From the NCBI RefSeq assembly GCF_040639655.1, contig NZ_JBFAAI010000003.1, positions 496,001 through 560,000 on the forward strand: a DNA stretch of 64,000 nt. The letters run 5' to 3'. Positions 31,166 to 39,321 of this stretch are shown piece by piece. Under the pieces are notes generated by a model, which was not told the DNA's origin, did not search any database, and saw only the letters and a list, made by a program, of their open reading frames with translations. Position numbers and translations under genes: made by a program. The DNA is from Actinoplanes sp040639655. GTDB taxonomy: Bacteria > Actinomycetota > Actinomycetes > Mycobacteriales > Micromonosporaceae. The first letter of the stretch is position 1. Each line of letters starts with the position of its first letter.

Positions 31166-32306
31166 CGAGCACTTCTTCCACATCGTCGGGCAGGAACGGA
31201 GCAAGCGGCGGCAGCTGGTCGACCGAGTTGAGGCCGAGCTTCTCGAGGAACAGCGAGGTCGTCCGGTACAGGTATGCCCCGGTTTCCGGCTCGGTCCCGA
31301 CCTCCTCGATGAGGCCGCGAGTGACCAGCGTACGCATGACCCCGTCACAGTTCACACCGCGGATGGCCGAGATGCGCGATCGGGTCACCGGCTGTTTGTA
31401 GGCGACCACGGCGAGTGTTTCCAGCGCGGCCTGGGTGAGCCGCACCGACTGGCCGTCGAGGACGAACCGTTCGACGTACGCCGCGTACTCCGGACGGGTG
31501 TAGAGCCGCCACCCGCCGGCCACCCGCCGCAGGTCGATGCCGTGCCCCGCCGCGGTGTAACGCGCCGACACGTTCTCCAGCGTCCGTGCGATCCGCTCCA
31601 CCGGCTGCTCGAGCACCTGCGCGAGCTGCAACTCACCGACCGGCTCGTCGACCACCAGCATGATCGATTCGAGGGCGGCGGCGAGCTCGGCGTCGTCCAT
31701 CAGAACCGGATCCGGTGTACGGGTGGCGCTCTCGGCCACCGCGGGCACGTCGGCCCGCGGCCGCCGCGGCTGGGAGGGAACCGTGGCTGCCGCGAGGGGC
31801 TCGGCCGCAGCCGGTGTGACTTCCGGCTCCACCGCCGTGAAGCGCTCGGCGGTCACCGGAGACTCGGCCGCCAGGAACGGCTCGACCGCCAAAAACGGTT
31901 CGATCGCCGGGAACGGCTCCGCCGCCACCGCAGGTTCGGCAACCACTGGCTCGGCGGCCACGAACCGTTCGGTCGCCACGAAAGGCTCAACGGCCGCGGA
32001 AAGCTCGGTCCCCGCCACCTCTGCGGCCTCGGCCACCGGCTCGAGAGCCGAGTCCGGTTCCACCCGGAAGGAGGGGTCCGCCCCGTAGAAGGGCTCGGCC
32101 TCGGGTTGCGCCGGAGCGGATGGCTGCGCCTCCGACTGCGGCAAAGAGCCGGACGCGGGCTCGGGCAGATCTTCGGAGGAGGGCTCGACGACGGAAGCGA
32201 CCGCCTCGGCCTGGTACTCGCGGTCGGGTTCCCGTCGCCGCTCCCACGGCGGCACCCATGCGGCCGCCTGCGCGGCCAGGGATTCGGGACGCTCCTCGGT
32301 GCTCAC
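31152..32306 (-). CDS. scpB: Chromosome condensation subunit ScpB, long N-terminus
   Basis: 384 aa, about twice the usual length. The C-terminal 180 residues are the real ScpB winged-helix protein (AALESIMLVVDEPVGELQLA, WRLYTRPEYAAYVERFVLDG, LAVVAYKQPVTRSRISAIRG, TRGLIEEVG). Residues 1-200 form an acidic, low-complexity Ala/Glu/Pro/Val/Phe extension with repeated short units such as AVEPFLA and VAAEP. ScpB joins ScpA and SMC in the condensin complex that segregates the chromosome. The ATG overlaps the scpA stop by 4 bases. The extension is probably disordered and may be a tether or binding platform. Confidence 0.93.
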   Translation of the reverse strand: MSTEERPESLAAQAAAWVPPWERRREPDREYQAEAVASVVEPSSEDLPEPASGSLPQSEAQPSAPAQPEAEPFYGADPSFRVEPDSALEPVAEAAEVAGTELSAAVEPFVATERFVAAEPVVAEPAVAAEPFPAIEPFLAVEPFLAAESPVTAERFTAVEPEVTPAAAEPLAAATVPSQPRRPRADVPAVAESATRTPDPVLMDDAELAAALESIMLVVDEPVGELQLAQVLEQPVERIARTLENVSARYTAAGHGIDLRRVAGGWRLYTRPEYAAYVERFVLDGQSVRLTQAALETLAVVAYKQPVTRSRISAIRGVNCDGVMRTLVTRGLIEEVGTEPETGAYLYRTTSLFLEKLGLNSVDQLPPLAPFLPDDVEEVLDASG

Positions 32307-33316
32307 GATGTCTCCTCCACAGCCGCCGGCTCGTCGGCCGGGGCCTCGTCGTCACCCGTGCCAAGATCGCTATCGGGAGCGTCCGAGTCAAGCCGCGCGG
32401 CCGTGGGATCGTCCGAACCGGTATCGTCCTCTGCCGGTTTGATGCCCTCGTAGTCGTCGACGTCGAGTTCCACGTCACCGTCGCCGCCGATCCAGCGCAC
32501 GGTCAGCTCGTCGAGCGAGACCGGCTGGTCGAACTCGATCAGCCCTTCGCGGTAGAGCTCCAGCAGCGCGAGGAAGCGGGCCACCACTTCGAGGGTGTTC
32601 TCGCAGTCGGCGACGAGCAGGCTGAACGTGGCGGTACCGGCGCGGCGCAACCGGTCACGCAGCAGGGTGGCGTGCTCGCGGACACTGACCCGCACCTGGT
32701 GGATGTGGGCGATGGACACCTGCGGCGGCCCGGGTTTCGGCAGGAAACTCTTGAGCGCCAGTTTGAGCAGGCGTTCCGGCCCGATGCCGAGGACGAGTTC
32801 GGGGAGCGCGTCGGCGTACCGCTGCTCGAGGGTGACCATCCGCGGCCAGCGACGCGCCCCGGTGGCCTCGAGCTCCGCTATGTGCGCGGCGGCTTCTTTG
32901 AAGGCCTTGTACTGCAGGAGGCGGGCGAAGAGCAGGTCGCGGGCCTCCAGCAGGGCCAGGTCCTCCTCGTCCTCGACCTCGGCGGCGGGCAGCAGCCGGG
33001 CCGCCTTGAGGTCGAGCAGGGTCGCGGCGACGAGCAGGAACTCGCTGGTCTCGCCGAGGTCCCAGTCGTCGCCCATCGCCCGGATGTAGGAGATGAAGTC
33101 GTCGGTGACCTGATGCAGCGCGATCTCGGTGACGTCCAGCTTGTGCTTGCCGATCAGCTGCAGCAGCAGGTCGAACGGGCCGGTGAAGTTCTCCAGCCGG
33201 ACGGTGAATCCGCTGGTCTCGATCTCCACGCCGGCGGCCGGGACGGCCGGGACGACCTCGCCGGTTTCCGGCGGCGACAGGGCGGGCTCTTCAAGCACGT
33301 GCCGACCGTAGACCAT
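32303..33316 (-). CDS. scpA: Chromosome condensation kleisin ScpA
   Basis: 337 aa. FTVRLENFTGPFDLLLQLIG and KLDVTEIALHQVTDDFISYI are the N-terminal SMC-binding helices of ScpA; the middle is a long helical linker and the C-terminal winged helix includes FLALLELYREGLIEFDQP. An acidic tail of about 45 residues follows. As the kleisin it bridges the SMC heads. Start is uncertain: ATG 33316 with a weak site, GTG 33343 upstream, or a later GTG. It is the first gene of the scpA-scpB-rluB operon and diverges from the GNAT gene. Confidence 0.93.
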   Translation of the reverse strand: MVYGRHVLEEPALSPPETGEVVPAVPAAGVEIETSGFTVRLENFTGPFDLLLQLIGKHKLDVTEIALHQVTDDFISYIRAMGDDWDLGETSEFLLVAATLLDLKAARLLPAAEVEDEEDLALLEARDLLFARLLQYKAFKEAAAHIAELEATGARRWPRMVTLEQRYADALPELVLGIGPERLLKLALKSFLPKPGPPQVSIAHIHQVRVSVREHATLLRDRLRRAGTATFSLLVADCENTLEVVARFLALLELYREGLIEFDQPVSLDELTVRWIGGDGDVELDVDDYEGIKPAEDDTGSDDPTAARLDSDAPDSDLGTGDDEAPADEPAAVEETS

Positions 33317-33434
33317 GCCTGTGACTAGTTCCTCCGGGCGCACGCTCTTCCAACGTCACAATCCCCGCGGGGTTGCTCCGCGATGGGGTTACCGGCCGGT
33401 TACATTTGCTCGTGATCCCGGTTACGCTGCGGCG

Positions 33435-33971
33435 ATGCGGTCACTGATCTCACCCAGGCTGCTTCTGCGCGAGTGGGAGGAGAAGGATGTCGACTTCCTT
33501 CTCGACATGTACTCGCGCTGGGAGGTGGCGCGTTTCCTCGGCGCGGCGCCTCGTGTGCTGTCCGGCCGTGACGACGCCGTCGCGACGCTGACCCGCTGGC
33601 GCGGCCGGCAGGACGACGTGCACACGGTCTGGGCGATCCAGGACCGGGCGACCGGGCGTCTGCTGGGTACCGCGCTGCTGGTTCCGCTGCTGGCCTCCGG
33701 CGAGAAGTTGCTGCCGGCCGGGGAGACCGAGATCGGCTGGCATCTGCATCCGGACGCCTGGGGCAAGGGGTACGCGACGGAGGCGGCCAACGCGGTGATG
33801 TCGTACGCGGCGCGCTCGGGAATCGATCCGGTGCTGGCGGTCACCTATCCGGAGAACACCGCCTCGCAGGCGGTGTGCCGGCGGCTCGGCATGCGGCACG
33901 TCGGGCCGACCGACCGCTACTACAACGTCACGCTGGAACTGTTCACCACGGAGGAACGGGCCGCCGGCTGA
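33435..33971 (+). CDS. GNAT N-acetyltransferase (RimJ/RimL-like)
   Basis: 178 aa. ISPRLLLREWEEKDVDFLLD, VWAIQDRATGRLLGTALLVP, ETEIGWHLHPDAWGKGYATE (acetyl-CoA-binding loop with GKGYA) and VTYPENTASQAVCRRLGMRH are in the order of the RimJ/RimL group, which acetylates N-termini of proteins or small amines. Substrate unknown. The ATG at 33435 gives the natural domain start; the open frame upstream lies in the scpA promoter region. It is divergent from scpA and convergent with the Lys-rich miniprotein. Confidence 0.85.
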   Translation: MRSLISPRLLLREWEEKDVDFLLDMYSRWEVARFLGAAPRVLSGRDDAVATLTRWRGRQDDVHTVWAIQDRATGRLLGTALLVPLLASGEKLLPAGETEIGWHLHPDAWGKGYATEAANAVMSYAARSGIDPVLAVTYPENTASQAVCRRLGMRHVGPTDRYYNVTLELFTTEERAAG

Positions 33972-33990
33972 TGCGCGACGGCCCGGCAGA

Positions 33991-34209
33991 TCACTTCTTC
34001 TTGTCCTTCTTGGACTTCTTCGCGGCCTTGGCCGGGGCCTCCTCGGCGACCGGGGCCTCCTCGACGACGGGCGCCTCGGCGACGGGTTCGGCCACGACGG
34101 TCTTCTTGTCCTTCTTGGCCTTCTTGACCTTGACCTCGACCGGCGCCTCGACAACCGGCGCAGCCTCGACCTCTACCGCCTTCTTGGCCTTTTCCTTGGT
34201 CTTCGCCAC
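33991..34209 (-). CDS. Lys/Ala/Val/Glu-rich miniprotein
   Basis: 72 aa, GTG start with a very strong AAAGGAGG 6 bases upstream, which supports it being real. The ends are strongly basic (AKTKEKAKKAVEV at the start and KAAKKSKKDKKK at the end), while the middle alternates acidic and hydrophobic (VEEAPVAEEAPAKA). Composition resembles the Lys/Ala/Pro-rich tails of actinobacterial HU and H1-like proteins, so nucleic-acid binding is plausible but unproven. No domain is recognised and the chain is probably disordered. The upstream 190 bases to the acylphosphatase gene are non-coding. Confidence 0.7.
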   Translation of the reverse strand: MAKTKEKAKKAVEVEAAPVVEAPVEVKVKKAKKDKKTVVAEPVAEAPVVEEAPVAEEAPAKAAKKSKKDKKK

Positions 34210-34402
34210 GTCGGCCTCCTTTCACCTGTACGCCTCACGCGCTACCAGCCGGCGCGCGTGTGCACGTGACTGTAGATGATCTTGCGAAACCTGTGGTACA
34301 TGAGACCGAAGGCAAATGTTCACCATCCTGCAGACCGGAAACAAGGGTCGCCCCGGCCGCATTTACGACTCGCGGTGACCAATCCCGACGTAGGGTGAGC
34401 CG

Positions 34403-34669
34403 GTGGTCCGCAAGCGAGTCCTGGTGTCCGGCCTGGTCCAGGGCGTGTTCTTCCGCGATTCGTGCCGCCGGGTGGCGTGTCGGCACGGTGTCCGGGGCTG
34501 GGTTCGCAATTTGCCCGACGGCCGGGTCGAGGCGGTCTTCGAGGGTGATTCCGACGGCGTGGACCGCCTGCTGACCTGGGCCCGCACCGGTCCGACCCGG
34601 GCCCGCGTCGACGACGTGGAGATCCACGACGAACCGCCCGAGGGCTTCGACGCCTTCCAGATCCGCTGA
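34403..34669 (+). CDS. acyP: Acylphosphatase
   Basis: 88 aa, GTG start. The signature KRVLVSGLVQGVFFRDSCRR holds the phosphate-binding loop and catalytic Arg, and GVRGWVRNLPDGRVEAVFEG holds the catalytic Asn. It hydrolyses carboxyl-phosphate bonds, for instance in acetyl phosphate or carbamoyl phosphate. Full family length. The methyltransferase gene follows 63 bp downstream in the same direction. Confidence 0.95.
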   Translation: MVRKRVLVSGLVQGVFFRDSCRRVACRHGVRGWVRNLPDGRVEAVFEGDSDGVDRLLTWARTGPTRARVDDVEIHDEPPEGFDAFQIR

Positions 34670-34732
34670 CCGTCCGAACCGGACGATCCAAATGAGTTGC
34701 CGCATCCGAGGTACCCCGGTAGACGTGGGGAC

Positions 34733-35470
34733 ATGGCGAAACTCGACGATCCCGGACTGTTCGGCCGCCAGTGGGCCGCTGCTTACGACTCGCCCGGCAA
34801 CCCCGATCCGGCACCGGCCGTGGACTTCCTGGCCGGGCTCGCCGGTGCGGGCCCGGTGCTCGAGCTGGCCATCGGCAGCGGCCGGGTGGCCCTGCCACTC
34901 GCGGCGCGCGGCATCCCGGTCGAGGGCATCGAGGCCTCCCCCGAGATGGTCGAGCTGCTGCGTGGCAAGCCCGGCGGCGACAGTGTCCCGGTGACCGTGG
35001 CGGACATGGCCGACGTACCGGTGAACGGCACCTATCCCCTGGTCTACCTGGTCTTCAACACCCTGTTCAACCTGACCGTGACGGGCCGGCAGGAGGACTG
35101 TCTGCACAATGTGGCCCGGGTCCTCGCCCCCGGCGGGCGGTTCGTGGTCGAGGCGTTCGTACCCGACGAGGCGAAGTTCGATCAGGAGGAGCGCGAGGTG
35201 CAGGTCCGGTCGGTCACCGAGGACGCGGTCACGGTGCGGATGCATCGGTACGACCGCGCCGCGCAGACGTTCGTCCGGCAGACCATCACGTTCACCGACG
35301 GCGGCGTACGTCTCCAGCCGTTCGGCATGCGCTATCAGTGGCCCGAGCAGATCGACGCGATGGCCGCGGCCGCGGGTCTCGAACTGGAGGCTCGGTACGC
35401 CACGTGGCAGCGCGACGAGTTCGGCCCGGAGAGCACCGACCACATCTCCGTCTACCGCAAGCCGTCCTGA
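34733..35470 (+). CDS. Class I SAM-dependent methyltransferase
   Basis: 245 aa. Motif I is VLELAIGSGRVALPLAARG, followed by VEGIEASPEMVELLRGK and a DMADVPVNGTYPLVYLVFN segment, and motif III RVLAPGGRFVVEAFVPDE. The Rossmann methyltransferase fold is clear; the substrate is not. ATG 34733 removes an unlikely N-terminal run from 34697. The 3' end overlaps the convergent glycerol kinase gene by 19 bp. Confidence 0.85.
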   Translation: MAKLDDPGLFGRQWAAAYDSPGNPDPAPAVDFLAGLAGAGPVLELAIGSGRVALPLAARGIPVEGIEASPEMVELLRGKPGGDSVPVTVADMADVPVNGTYPLVYLVFNTLFNLTVTGRQEDCLHNVARVLAPGGRFVVEAFVPDEAKFDQEEREVQVRSVTEDAVTVRMHRYDRAAQTFVRQTITFTDGGVRLQPFGMRYQWPEQIDAMAAAAGLELEARYATWQRDEFGPESTDHISVYRKPS

Positions 35471-36933
35471 CCGTCACGGCTGAACATCACCGCGCACTCC
35501 ACGGCGCGACGCCAGTTCGCGTACTCGGCGTCGCGCCGGCCGGAGTCGAGTCCGGGCCGCCAGCTACCGGCCCGATGCCGGTTGGCGCGCAGGTCACGCT
35601 GGTCCGACCAGTAACCGACGGCGAGCCCGGCCGCGTAGGCGGCACCCAGCGAGACCGTTTCGGCGACCATCGGGCGCACCACCGGGACCTGCAGGAAGTC
35701 GGCGACGATCTGCATGAGCAGGTTGTCGGCGGTCATCCCGCCGTCGACGTTCAAAGTGGTCAGGGCCAGGCCGGAGTCGGCGTTCATGGCGTCGACGACG
35801 TCGCGGGTCTGCCAGCCGGTCGCCTCCAGCACGGCCCGGGCCAGGTGTCCCTTGGTGATGTACGAGGTCAGGCCGACGATCACGCCACGGGCCTCGCTGT
35901 GCCAGTACGGCGCGAACAGTCCGGAGAACGCCGGGACGATGTAGCAGCCGCCGTTGTCGCCGACCGTCCCGGCCAGCGTCTCGATCTCGGACGCGGTGCC
36001 GATCAGCCCGAGGCCGTCGCGCATCCACTGCACCAGTGATCCGGCGATCGCGATCGAGCCCTCCAGCGCGAACACCGGTGGCTGCTCGCCGATCCGGTAA
36101 CCGACCGTGGTGATCAGCCCATGGCGTGACCGCACGGGTGTCGTGCCGGTGTTCATCAGCAGGAAGCCGCCGGTGCCGTAGGTGCACTTGGCCTCGCCGG
36201 GCGCGAAGCACGTCTGCCCGAACAGTGCGGCCTGCTGGTCACCGATGGCCGCGGCGATCGGCACCCCGGGAAGAACGGCGTCGGCGGTCCCGTACACCTC
36301 GGAGGAGGATCTTATTCCGGGGAGCATGGCGCGGGGGATGCCGAACAGGTCGAGCAGTTCGGGGTCCCAATCAAGATCGGTCAGATTCATCAGCATCGTA
36401 CGGCTGGCGTTGGTCACGTCGGTGACGTGCAGGGCTCCGCCGGTCAGGTTCCAGATCAGCCAGCTGTCCATGGTCCCGAAGAGCACGTCGCCGCGGACGG
36501 CACGCTCGCGCAGGCCGGGGGTGTTGTCGAGCAGCCACCGGATCTTGGTGGCCGAGAAGTAGGTGGCCGGCGGCAGCCCGGTCCGGCTCTTCACGAGGTC
36601 GGCGTCCAATGCCGACACATCGGTCCGGGTGTCCTGCCAGACGATCGCCGGAGCGACCGGCGCACCGCTGACCCGGTCCCACAGGACCACCGTCTCGCGC
36701 TGGTTCGCGATCCCGATGGCCGCCACCTGCGTGGGTGCCACCTCACGCAGCGTCCTGCGGATCAGCCGCTGGACGTCACGCCAGATCCGTGCCGCGTCGT
36801 GTTCCACCCAGCCGGGCCGCGGGTAGGACTGCGGATGCTCGGCCCGCTCCACCGACACGACGGTGGCCCGCCGGTCGAAGAGGATGCACCGCGTCGACGT
36901 CGTCCCCTGGTCCACGGCCAGCACATAACTCAT
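35452..36933 (-). CDS. glpK: Glycerol kinase (first copy)
   Basis: 493 aa, FGGY family. VLAVDQGTTSTRCILFDRRA, IGIANQRETVVLWDRVSG, DTRTDVSALDADLVK, CTYGTGGFLLMNTG and YIVPAFSGLFAPYWHSEARG are the GlpK phosphate, glycerol and adenosine-binding segments. It makes glycerol 3-phosphate from glycerol and ATP. Two stretches of 128 and 119 bp (36341-36468 and 36146-36264) are identical to the second glpK copy on the other strand. The ATG lies inside a 17-bp triplicated sequence. The adjacent upstream gene is an IclR regulator read in the same direction. Confidence 0.95.
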   Translation of the reverse strand: MSYVLAVDQGTTSTRCILFDRRATVVSVERAEHPQSYPRPGWVEHDAARIWRDVQRLIRRTLREVAPTQVAAIGIANQRETVVLWDRVSGAPVAPAIVWQDTRTDVSALDADLVKSRTGLPPATYFSATKIRWLLDNTPGLRERAVRGDVLFGTMDSWLIWNLTGGALHVTDVTNASRTMLMNLTDLDWDPELLDLFGIPRAMLPGIRSSSEVYGTADAVLPGVPIAAAIGDQQAALFGQTCFAPGEAKCTYGTGGFLLMNTGTTPVRSRHGLITTVGYRIGEQPPVFALEGSIAIAGSLVQWMRDGLGLIGTASEIETLAGTVGDNGGCYIVPAFSGLFAPYWHSEARGVIVGLTSYITKGHLARAVLEATGWQTRDVVDAMNADSGLALTTLNVDGGMTADNLLMQIVADFLQVPVVRPMVAETVSLGAAYAAGLAVGYWSDQRDLRANRHRAGSWRPGLDSGRRDAEYANWRRAVECAVMFSRDGQDGLR

Positions 36934-36979
36934 GATCCGGCCCCGTTCATGATCCGGCCCCGTTCATGATCCGGCCACG
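36931..36979. repeat. 17-bp tandem triplication at the glpK start
   Basis: CATGATCCGGCCCCGTT occurs at 36931-36947 and 36948-36964, with a third diverging copy at 36965-36979. On the minus strand each unit reads AACGGGGCCGGATCATG, that is, a GGGG-containing leader plus ATG. Copy 1 gives the glpK start codon and copy 3 overlaps the 3' end of the IclR gene. Confidence 0.9.
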
Positions 36980-37734
36980 TCGCGGGAGATCGACCGGGCC
37001 GCCGCCAGCACTTGCTCGACCAGCGCCGGCCGGGCCTGCCGCCGGGTGTCGGTGAGCCGCTCCACCGGTCCGGCGATGCCCACCGCGCCCACCACCAGCC
37101 CACCGGAGGTGCGCACCGGGGCGGCGATCCCGGCCAGGCCGGGCCGCCACTCCTCGACCGAGAGACCCCAGCCCCGGGCGCGGGTCCCGGTCAGCTCCCC
37201 GGCGAGTTCGCGGCGGCCGGTCACGGTCCTCCTGGTGTACGCGTCGAGCCCGGCCGCCGCCACCGTCGCCTCCGCGGTGGCCGACCAGGCGAGGAGCACC
37301 TTGCCCAGCGCGGTGGCGTGTGCCGGCAGCCGGACGCCGGTGTCGAGGGACTGTGCCGAGTCGTCCGGCCGGAACACGTGGTGCACGACGAGCACCCGGT
37401 TGTCGTCGAGCACGCCCAGGCGTACCTCCTCGCCGCTGCGGGCAGCAAGCGCGTCGGCCCAGTCCAGCGCGCGCCCGCGCAGCTCGTTGGCGTCCATCCC
37501 GGCCGAGCCGAGGTCGAGCAGGCCACGGCCGAGCCGGTATCGGGCGGTGCGCGGGTCCTGTTCGACGAATCCGACGTGCTCGAGGGTCCGCAGGATGCTG
37601 TGTGCCGTGGATTTCGGCAGGTCGAGTGCGTCGGCGATCTCCTTGACGCGCAGCCGGTCGGGTCCGGCGGCGAGCAGGCGCAACACGGCCGACGATCGTT
37701 CGATCGACTGGATCATCCCCGGCACGTGCGACAT
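36964..37734 (-). CDS. IclR-family regulator of the glycerol genes
   Basis: 256 aa. An N-terminal winged helix-turn-helix (SIERSSAVLRLLAAGPD, RVKEIADALDLPKSTAHSIL) is followed by the IclR ligand-binding domain (RLGRGLLDLGSAG, VVHHVFRPDDSAQSLDTG, HATALGKVLLAWS, GIAAPVRTSGGLVVGAVGI). The position between two divergent glycerol kinase genes and upstream of glpD suggests it controls glycerol use, like GylR in Streptomyces (established for that family). Its stop is 31 bp from the glpK start, so both are probably co-transcribed. Confidence 0.92.
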   Translation of the reverse strand: MSHVPGMIQSIERSSAVLRLLAAGPDRLRVKEIADALDLPKSTAHSILRTLEHVGFVEQDPRTARYRLGRGLLDLGSAGMDANELRGRALDWADALAARSGEEVRLGVLDDNRVLVVHHVFRPDDSAQSLDTGVRLPAHATALGKVLLAWSATAEATVAAAGLDAYTRRTVTGRRELAGELTGTRARGWGLSVEEWRPGLAGIAAPVRTSGGLVVGAVGIAGPVERLTDTRRQARPALVEQVLAAARSISRDVAGS

Positions 37735-37817
37735 TGTCGCACGCGGCCCGTTGCCCCGCCCTCGATCCGTTCATAGCGTCCGGGTCAAGGACACGCCGGT
37801 GGGGACAGGGAGGGCAC

Positions 37818-39299
37818 GTGGCGCGGTACGTCGGGGCGATCGATCAGGGCACCACCAGCACGCGGTTCATGATCTTCGACCGTTCGGGTGCCGAGATCGG
37901 CCGGCACCAGCTGGAGCACCGGCAGATCCAGCCACGGTCCGGATGGGTCGAGCACGACGCCGTGGAGATCTGGGAGAACACCCTCAAGACCATCGCCATG
38001 GCACTTGCCGGCACCGGCCTGACGCCGGGCGACCTGGCCGCGGTCGGCATCACCAACCAGCGCGAGACGATCGTGCTGTGGGACCGGGCCACCGGCACCC
38101 CGGTGGCGCCCGCGATCGTCTGGCAGGACACCCGCACCGACTACCTGGTCGCGGGCCTCGACGAGGAGTTCCTGCGCGAACGGACCGGCCTCCCGCCGGC
38201 CACCTACTTCTCGGCGCCGAAGATCCAGTGGCTGCTCGAGCACACCCCCGGCCTGCGCGAGCGTGCCGTCCGCGGCGAGGTGCTTTTCGGGACCGTCGAC
38301 AGCTGGCTGATCTGGAACCTGACCGGCGGAGCCCTGCACGTCACCGACGTGACCAACGCCAGCCGTACGATGCTGATGAATCTGACCGATCTTGATTGGG
38401 ACCCCGAACTGCTCGACCTGTTCGGGATCCCGCGGGCGATGCTGCCGGAGATCCGGTCGTCGGCCGAGGTGTACGGCACCGCCGCGACGGTGCTGCCCGG
38501 CGTGCCGATCGCCGCGGCCATCGGTGACCAGCAGGCCGCACTGTTCGGGCAGACGTGCTTCGCGCCCGGCGAGGCCAAGTGCACCTACGGCACCGGCGGC
38601 TTCCTGCTGATGAACACCGGGGCCACCCCGGTCCGCTCCCGCCACGGCCTGATCACCACGGTCGGCTACCGCTTCGCCGGCCGGCCGCCGGTCTTCGCCC
38701 TGGAAGGGTCGATCGCCGCGTGCGGCGCCGCCGTCCAGTGGCTGCGCGACCAGCTGGGCGTCCTCGGCACCGCAGGCGACAGCGAGACCCTCGCCGGGCA
38801 GGTCGACGACAGCGCCGGTGTCTGCTTCGTGCCGGCGTTCTCCGGCCTGTTCGCGCCCTACTGGCGGCCGGACGCCCGCGCCGCGATCGTCGGGCTGTCC
38901 CGCTTCCACACCGCCGCCCACATCACCCGGGCCGCACTCGAGGCGATCTGCTACCAGACCCGCGACGTCGTCGAGGCGATGGCCCAGGACTCCGGCACCG
39001 ACCTGGACTGCCTGCAGGTCGACGGCGGAGTCACCGCCAACGGGCTCTGCATGCAGTTGCAGGCCGACATCCTCGGCGTACCGGTCAGCCGGCCCGCGGT
39101 CGCCGAGACCACCGCACTCGGCGCCGCCTACGCGGCCGGGCTCGCGGTCGGCTTCTGGACATCGCTCGACGACCTGCGCGCCAACCGGCACGAGGACCGG
39201 CGGTGGCAGCCCTCGTGGACCCCGGCCCGCCGCACCGAAGGCATCACCCGCTGGAGAGCGGCCATCGACCGCACCCTCGACTGGGTCAGCGTCGGCTGA
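37818..39299 (+). CDS. glpK: Glycerol kinase (second copy)
   Basis: 493 aa, GTG start at 37818 after GGGAGGG. YVGAIDQGTTSTRFMIFDRS, VGITNQRETIVLWDRATG, CTYGTGGFLLMNTG and CFVPAFSGLFAPYWRPDAR mark glycerol kinase. It is clearly paralogous to the copy at 35452-36933, with two blocks of complete DNA identity (38298-38425 and 38502-38620) in otherwise diverged genes. glpD follows 22 bp downstream, so glpK2-glpD is the likely catabolic operon. No GlpF glycerol facilitator gene is seen in the window. Confidence 0.95.
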   Translation: MARYVGAIDQGTTSTRFMIFDRSGAEIGRHQLEHRQIQPRSGWVEHDAVEIWENTLKTIAMALAGTGLTPGDLAAVGITNQRETIVLWDRATGTPVAPAIVWQDTRTDYLVAGLDEEFLRERTGLPPATYFSAPKIQWLLEHTPGLRERAVRGEVLFGTVDSWLIWNLTGGALHVTDVTNASRTMLMNLTDLDWDPELLDLFGIPRAMLPEIRSSAEVYGTAATVLPGVPIAAAIGDQQAALFGQTCFAPGEAKCTYGTGGFLLMNTGATPVRSRHGLITTVGYRFAGRPPVFALEGSIAACGAAVQWLRDQLGVLGTAGDSETLAGQVDDSAGVCFVPAFSGLFAPYWRPDARAAIVGLSRFHTAAHITRAALEAICYQTRDVVEAMAQDSGTDLDCLQVDGGVTANGLCMQLQADILGVPVSRPAVAETTALGAAYAAGLAVGFWTSLDDLRANRHEDRRWQPSWTPARRTEGITRWRAAIDRTLDWVSVG

Positions 39300-39321
39300 C
39301 TCGCTGAAAAGAGGATCAGAA

